The notes beneath the pieces were generated by a model. The model was given only the letters and a program-made list of their open reading frames with translations, was not told the origin of the DNA and did no database searches. Both the position numbers and the translations under genes were made by a program. From CAZTPJ01 sp964614515 (lineage in GTDB: Bacteria > Planctomycetota > Phycisphaerae > Phycisphaerales > UBA1924), in assembly GCA_964614515.1 (NCBI GenBank), contig CAZTPJ010000068.1, forward strand, positions 1 through 19,420: a DNA stretch of 19,420 nucleotides, in the 5' to 3' direction. Below are positions 15,395-19,420 of the stretch, piece by piece. Position 1 is the first letter of the stretch; each line of letters opens with the position of its first letter.

Positions 15395-17371
15395 ATGACA
15401 ACGGTTTCGAGAGGTCGTGGAGTGGATTCGCGCGCGTGGTCGGCGGAGGATTCCGCGCGAGTCTATGGGCTTGACGGGTGGGGCAAGGGATACGTCGGCG
15501 TGCTGCCCGAGGGACACCTCGCGGTGATGCCCGAACGCGATCCCGCGCGGCGCATCGACCTGATGGAACTGGTCGAAGGACTCCGCGAGCGCGAAATCCA
15601 CACGCCCGTCCTCATTCGCTTCACCGACATGCTGCGGTCCCGCATGCGCGAACTCCGCGAAGCGTTCGACATGGCGATCCGCGAGAACGAATACGGCGGC
15701 TCATACCGCTGCATCTATCCCATCAAAGTCAATCAGCAGCGACACCTGTGTGAAGAGGTCACCAGCCTCTCCGCCGAGATGGGCTTTGGGCTGGAAGCCG
15801 GGTCAAAGCCGGAACTGCTCGCGGTGCTCGGTCTCACGGCCGCGCATCCCTCGATGATGATCGTCTGCAACGGCTTCAAGGATCGCGAGTATGTCGAGAC
15901 GGTGGTGCTGGCGACGAAACTGGGGCGGAACATCGTGCCGGTGGTCGAGCGGTTCAAGGAACTGGAGTTTGTGGTTGAAGATGCGCAGCGGTACCGCGTG
16001 CGTCCGCGGATCGGCCTGCGGATCAAGCCCGGTTCGCGCGGGGCGGGGCGGTGGGAGTCTTCGGGCGGGATGCGATCAAAGTTCGGCTTGTCCGCGTCGG
16101 AGACGCTGCGGGCGCTGGAGTATCTCAAAGCGCACGGGATGGCGGACTGCCTGAACCTCTTGCACTTTCACATCGGCTCGCAGATCTGCGACATTCGCAA
16201 CTTCAAGATCGCGGTGTCGGAACTGGCGCACATCTATACGGAACTGAGCCGTCTCGGGGCAAACTTGTCGATGATCGACGTGGGCGGCGGGCTGGGCGTG
16301 GATTATGACGGGTCGCAGTCAGCGTTCGCATCGTCGATCAACTACACCGTGCGCGAGTACGCATCCGACGTGGTGTATCGCATCAAGTCCGCGTGCGATG
16401 AAGCGGGCCTGCCGCACCCGGCGATCATTTCCGAATCCGGCCGCGCGATGGTCGCCAACTCGACGATGATGGTGGTCGATGTGCTCGGGCGCACGCGGTT
16501 TCCGTCTGACCCGGACCTTCCGTCGATTCACGCGGCCACGAAGGAAGAAGCGCGCACGCCGCAGCCGCTGACGGATCTGCTGGAGGCGTGGGAGCGGATT
16601 CAGGCGCCGCTGGTCGATGCGCAGCACGATGTCCTTCAGGTGTATCACGATGCGATGCAGGCGCGCGAGGAAGCGCTGAGCCTGTTCTCACTGGGGTACA
16701 TGTCGCTGCCGATGCGCGCCGCGTGTGAACGGCTGTTCTGGGCGATCGGACGGCGCATCCTCGCGCTGACCGACAACAAGCCCGGCGATCGACACGATGA
16801 ACTCAATGAGTTGCCGCAGGCGCTCTCGGACATCTACTTCTGCAATTTTTCGGTGTTTCAGTCGATGCCGGATGCGTGGGCCGTGGATCAGTTGTTCCCG
16901 ATCGTGCCGATCCATCGCCTGGATGAGGAACCGACGCGGCGCGGCGTGCTGGCGGATATCACATGCGACTCGGATGGCGCGGTGAATCGATTCAGTTGTT
17001 CGGACTCGCGGCTGTTCAAAGAAACGCTCGAACTGCATGACCTTCGCGATGGCGAGCCGTATTACCTCGGCATCTTTCTGCTCGGGGCCTATCAGGAAGT
17101 GCTCGGCGACTTGCACAATCTCTTCGGCGACACGCACGTTGTGCACGTGAGCCTGAACGACGACGGCCGTTGGACCATCGACGAGGTTGTCGAAGGGGAC
17201 ACGGTGAAGGAAGTGCTGTCGTATGTGCAGTTCGATGTTGAGGATCTGGAGCGGGCGGTGCGCCGCGAGGTGGAAAAGGCCGTGCAGGCCGGCGTGATGA
17301 TCGTCAGCGAGGCCAAGTCGCTGATGAAGTTTTATGAAGGCGGGCTTGAGGGGTATACGTATCTTGAGTGA
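15395..17371 (+). CDS. speA: Biosynthetic arginine decarboxylase
   Basis: The 658-residue product matches SpeA in length and in order of motifs. It is a PLP-dependent fold-III enzyme that turns arginine into agmatine and CO2, the first step of the agmatine route to putrescine and spermidine. YPIKVNQ holds the PLP lysine (Lys111). LHFHIGSQ and IDVGGGLGVDYDGS form the cofactor phosphate and substrate side of the barrel, SESGRA is also conserved, and ITCDSDG carries Cys524, the active-site cysteine contributed across the dimer. The ATG at 15395 has GAGGTGA 9 nt upstream. The stop codon overlaps a downstream GTG (GTGA), tying the next membrane protein to it. No other polyamine gene (agmatinase, agmatine deiminase or speE) is in the window. 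Confidence 0.95.
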   Translation: MTTVSRGRGVDSRAWSAEDSARVYGLDGWGKGYVGVLPEGHLAVMPERDPARRIDLMELVEGLREREIHTPVLIRFTDMLRSRMRELREAFDMAIRENEYGGSYRCIYPIKVNQQRHLCEEVTSLSAEMGFGLEAGSKPELLAVLGLTAAHPSMMIVCNGFKDREYVETVVLATKLGRNIVPVVERFKELEFVVEDAQRYRVRPRIGLRIKPGSRGAGRWESSGGMRSKFGLSASETLRALEYLKAHGMADCLNLLHFHIGSQICDIRNFKIAVSELAHIYTELSRLGANLSMIDVGGGLGVDYDGSQSAFASSINYTVREYASDVVYRIKSACDEAGLPHPAIISESGRAMVANSTMMVVDVLGRTRFPSDPDLPSIHAATKEEARTPQPLTDLLEAWERIQAPLVDAQHDVLQVYHDAMQAREEALSLFSLGYMSLPMRAACERLFWAIGRRILALTDNKPGDRHDELNELPQALSDIYFCNFSVFQSMPDAWAVDQLFPIVPIHRLDEEPTRRGVLADITCDSDGAVNRFSCSDSRLFKETLELHDLRDGEPYYLGIFLLGAYQEVLGDLHNLFGDTHVVHVSLNDDGRWTIDEVVEGDTVKEVLSYVQFDVEDLERAVRREVEKAVQAGVMIVSEAKSLMKFYEGGLEGYTYLE

Positions 17372-17835
17372 GCCGATCCATGAGGCGCATCAGGCAGTTC
17401 ATGTCGGTGGGCGGCTGGTTGTTCATCGCGCAATTGTTGTTCGGCGTCGGGCTTCTGATCTGGCTGCTTCATGGCATGTCGCCACTGGTGCAGGTGATCG
17501 TGGCCGCGCTGATGGCGATTGGGTTTGTGATTCCTTATGCGTTTCGCGGCGTGCTCGTGCGGAACATGCGGGCGATGCGACGCGTGCTGAATCTGTTTAT
17601 CATCAGTCTGTTGTTGTTCGTCTGGCTTGTGGTGCCGCGACTTCCATCCAATGTGCAGATGATCGTCATCGCGTCGCCCCTGCTGGTGGGCATGCACATC
17701 GGCTGCTGGTTCTGGATGCTGTCGGACCCGCGTTTGGTACGAATGGGGCGGATGGTCGCGTATGTCGCGCCTTCGCCGCGCAGCGAATCGCCAACCCCGA
17801 CGGCCGCGCATCCCTGGTACGAACGAACTCGCTGA
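17368..17835 (+). CDS. Four-helix membrane protein of unknown function
   Basis: I do not recognise this 155-residue protein. It has four hydrophobic segments (about 12-34, 40-64, 73-92 and 96-117) separated by short Arg-rich loops, then a polar tail rich in Ser, Pro and Arg. No catalytic or binding motif is visible. The GTG at 17368 overlaps the speA stop by 4 nt, favouring coupling, but it has no close ribosome-binding site. ATG at 17380, with a GTGAG 7 nt before it, is an alternative start. The next gene begins 22 nt after its stop codon. It is a likely member of the speA transcript. Confidence 0.75.
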   Translation: MSRSMRRIRQFMSVGGWLFIAQLLFGVGLLIWLLHGMSPLVQVIVAALMAIGFVIPYAFRGVLVRNMRAMRRVLNLFIISLLLFVWLVVPRLPSNVQMIVIASPLLVGMHIGCWFWMLSDPRLVRMGRMVAYVAPSPRSESPTPTAAHPWYERTR

Positions 17836-17845
17836 GGGGCGAAGC

Positions 17846-17860
17846 AAGGAGTTAACCGTG
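17846..17860 (+). promoter_or_regulatory. Ribosome-binding site deciding the GTG start of the kinase-like/NDT-like gene
   Basis: A near-perfect AAGGAG (17846-17851) stands 6 nt before GTG (17858-17860). It fixes the start there rather than at the ATG at 17762, which lies inside the preceding gene. The following residues, MRAIVTGQVG, form the first strand and loop expected of a P-loop fold. Confidence 0.85.
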
Positions 17861-18988
17861 CGGGCGATCGTGACTGGCCAGGTTGGGATGGACAAGAAGC
17901 CGTACCTGCAGAACGTGGCGGACTTCGCCGGGCAGCAGGGCGAGAATGTCTTTGTGTATCACGTCGGCGACATGATGTACAACGAGGCGCGCGATGTCCG
18001 CCCGGGGCGGATTCTTGATCTGCCGCTGTCGCGATTGACCTCGCTGCGCCGCGCGGCGTTCAAAGATGTCATCTCGCAGTCCAAGGGCCAACCCAACGTC
18101 CTCGTGAACACGCACGCGACGTTTCGCTGGCGGCACGGCCTGTTTCCCGCGTTTGACTTTGATCAGATCGACCTGCTGGAGCCGGACATCTTCGTGTGCC
18201 TGGTGGACAACGTCGAGGTCGTGCATCACCGGCTGCATCGTGATCACATCGTCGATGCGACGCTCAAGGACTGCATGGTCTGGCGCGAGGAGGAAATCCT
18301 GGCGACGGAACTGATGTCGCAGGCGATCCGCGGATCGAAATTTTACATCCTCTCGCGCGGGCGGCATCAGGACACATCGCGCACGATGTTCCGCCTGATG
18401 TGCCGACCGGACATGAAGAAGGTCTATCCGAGTTTTCCGATGAGCCACGTCGTGGGCATGCCCGACGTACTCAAGGAGATCGATGAGTTCCGGGCGCGAT
18501 TGGCGCAGTATTTCATCACGTTTGATCCCGGCGATGTGGATGAAAAACTGCTGCTGGACCGTGCGGTTGAGGCCGTGCGCGATGGGAAGGAATCGATCGA
18601 AGTCTCGCCGCATCTCTTCGGCGGTTCGCTCAAGGGCAAGGATGCCCAGCCGATTCGCGTACGCACGCGCGAGGTCATCGAGATCGCCGGCGACATCGAC
18701 GGCCAGATCTACATGCGAGACTTCAAACTCATCGACCAATCCGACATGATCGTCAGCCTGATCCCCGAACTTCCCGGCGGCACGCCCGGCCTCTCCTCCG
18801 GCGTCGAACGCGAACTCCAGCACGCCTTCGAACACACCAAAGAGGTCTACGTCGTGTGGAAGCCGGAGAAAAGTCCCTCGCCGTTCATCACCGAGACGGC
18901 CACCAAGATCTTCCGCAGCGTTGATGAAGCGATGGCGCACTTCGAAAGCGCAGGGATGCTCACGGCGGGGAATCTGTTTGGGCATTGA
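17858..18988 (+). CDS. Archaeal-type adenylate-kinase-like domain fused to a nucleoside-deoxyribosyltransferase-like domain
   Basis: This 376-residue protein has two recognisable halves. Residues 1 to about 180 follow the archaeal adenylate kinase (AdkA) pattern: an opening strand and P-loop, VGDMMYNEA (compare YGDFM), and NTHATFRWRHGLFPAF (from Asn84; compare DTHAVIRT...YLPGL), then LLEPDIFVCLVDN and the R-rich lid helix. The P-loop reads TGQVGMDKK (6-14): Lys13 is kept, but the glycine before it is Asp12 and the usual Ser/Thr is Lys14, so normal ATP binding may be lost or altered. Residues from about 187 to 350 look like the NDT/Rossmann-like fold: KKVYPSFPMSH, FDPGDVDEK, DFKLIDQSDMIVSLIP, and SGVERELQHAF with Glu317/Glu319 where the catalytic Glu of nucleoside deoxyribosyltransferases lies, then VYVVWKP. 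Function is unknown; nucleotide handling or sensing is an inference. It sits at the end of the speA group. Confidence 0.7.
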   Translation: MRAIVTGQVGMDKKPYLQNVADFAGQQGENVFVYHVGDMMYNEARDVRPGRILDLPLSRLTSLRRAAFKDVISQSKGQPNVLVNTHATFRWRHGLFPAFDFDQIDLLEPDIFVCLVDNVEVVHHRLHRDHIVDATLKDCMVWREEEILATELMSQAIRGSKFYILSRGRHQDTSRTMFRLMCRPDMKKVYPSFPMSHVVGMPDVLKEIDEFRARLAQYFITFDPGDVDEKLLLDRAVEAVRDGKESIEVSPHLFGGSLKGKDAQPIRVRTREVIEIAGDIDGQIYMRDFKLIDQSDMIVSLIPELPGGTPGLSSGVERELQHAFEHTKEVYVVWKPEKSPSPFITETATKIFRSVDEAMAHFESAGMLTAGNLFGH

Positions 18989-19033
18989 GCGCTGATCCAC
19001 CAGAACCAACGATCACGCCGACGCGAGGTTTCG

Positions 19034-19420
19034 ATGGAGACACGACTCGGCGCATTCTTCGTTCGTGAGGTGAAGGATCATCGGGGCGTGTGGCGGCCGG
19101 CCGTGAATCTCTCGCTGGACCGGCTTGCGACGTTGCCGAAGGCGTTGGGGCAGGATGTACGGGCGGTGAATCTGCACGAACGTCATCCTCTGGTGTTGGG
19201 CGCGATGCCGTTCGCGTTCATTCTCATGGTGTTCGGTTTTTCACGAGTACAGACTTATGCGCCGTGGACTTCGAGTTGGTTGATGATCCTGGCGGTGGTG
19301 GTGGTGTTTAGCATCCCATTCCGACTGATCTCACGCCGTGTACCGATCTCACCTGCGCGATCGCTGCCTCTGGTGCTGTCGCACGGCCATTGCCCTGCGT
19401 GTCTGTATCCATTGCACAGT
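19034..19420 (+). CDS. Membrane protein with CxxC pair (partial, runs off the window end)
   Basis: The frame opens at ATG 19034, with GAGG 5 nt upstream, and stays open for 129 codons to the window edge, so the C-terminus is missing. The visible part has a polar start (METRLGAFFVREVKD), two hydrophobic segments (about 54-70 and 82-98), and near the end HGHCPACLYPLH, a CxxC pair that looks like half of a zinc ribbon. The second half would lie outside the window. The gap from the previous gene is 45 nt with no terminator, so it may belong to the same transcript. I do not recognise the family. Confidence 0.7.
   Translation, partial: METRLGAFFVREVKDHRGVWRPAVNLSLDRLATLPKALGQDVRAVNLHERHPLVLGAMPFAFILMVFGFSRVQTYAPWTSSWLMILAVVVVFSIPFRLISRRVPISPARSLPLVLSHGHCPACLYPLHS

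Noticed and set aside
17858..18988. Antiviral defence protein based on the NDT/TIR-like half
   Set aside because: The neighbours are housekeeping genes, and no toxin, sensor or mobile-element partner is nearby; resemblance of the fold alone is not enough.
17852..19009. 385-codon minus-strand frame opposite the kinase-like/NDT-like gene
   Set aside because: The plus strand has a strong ribosome-binding site and recognisable folds; the minus-strand product is a low-complexity shadow.

Overview
The window looks like a chromosomal piece of a GC-rich Planctomycetota bacterium, most likely of the Phycisphaerae. The clues are a secreted protein ending in two degenerate dockerin-like repeats of the 'DIFDFLxFxNxFxAGC' type, a 2048-residue surface protein with a planctomycete-style LEPR/LESR-VL N-terminal motif and many pre-peptidase C-terminal (PPC) repeats, and a GH31/GH172 carbohydrate enzyme. 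The assignment is an inference from protein style; no rRNA or other marker is present.

Left part (1-11306): two exact copies of a 48-bp palindromic tandem repeat at the window edge; a terminator; a minus-strand secreted LamG-like/dockerin-like protein (227-1189); a divergent plus-strand giant glycoside hydrolase (1593-5057) joining a GH31 enzyme to a GH172 (DUF2961) domain; a convergent hairpin-rich gap; and the minus-strand PPC-repeat surface protein (5160-11306). The two minus-strand secreted-protein genes share a promoter-like element (a -10 of TATGCT in a common GTGGTATGCTGG context, with an 18-nt spacer to a -35-like box) about 340 and 195 nt upstream of their start codons, so they may be controlled together.

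Middle (11663-15269): a minus-strand Asp/Glu racemase family protein is divergent from a tight plus-strand set of an HscB-like J-domain co-chaperone and two CNNM/CorC-type membrane proteins with CBS domains. Both junctions in this set are 4-bp ATGA overlaps.

Right part (15395-19420): biosynthetic arginine decarboxylase (speA), a four-helix membrane protein overlapping its stop codon, a two-domain protein that joins an archaeal-type adenylate-kinase-like half with a damaged P-loop to a nucleoside-deoxyribosyltransferase-like half, and the start of a membrane protein with a CxxC pair that runs off the end. The spacing suggests one transcript.

The most unusual items are the adenylate-kinase-like/NDT-like fusion (17858-18988), the GH31-GH172 fusion with a well-formed internal ribosome-binding site and start codon, the run of 7-9 base poly-G tracts in that gene, and the shared promoter element. 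No tRNA, rRNA, CRISPR array, insertion sequence or recognisable defence operon was found.
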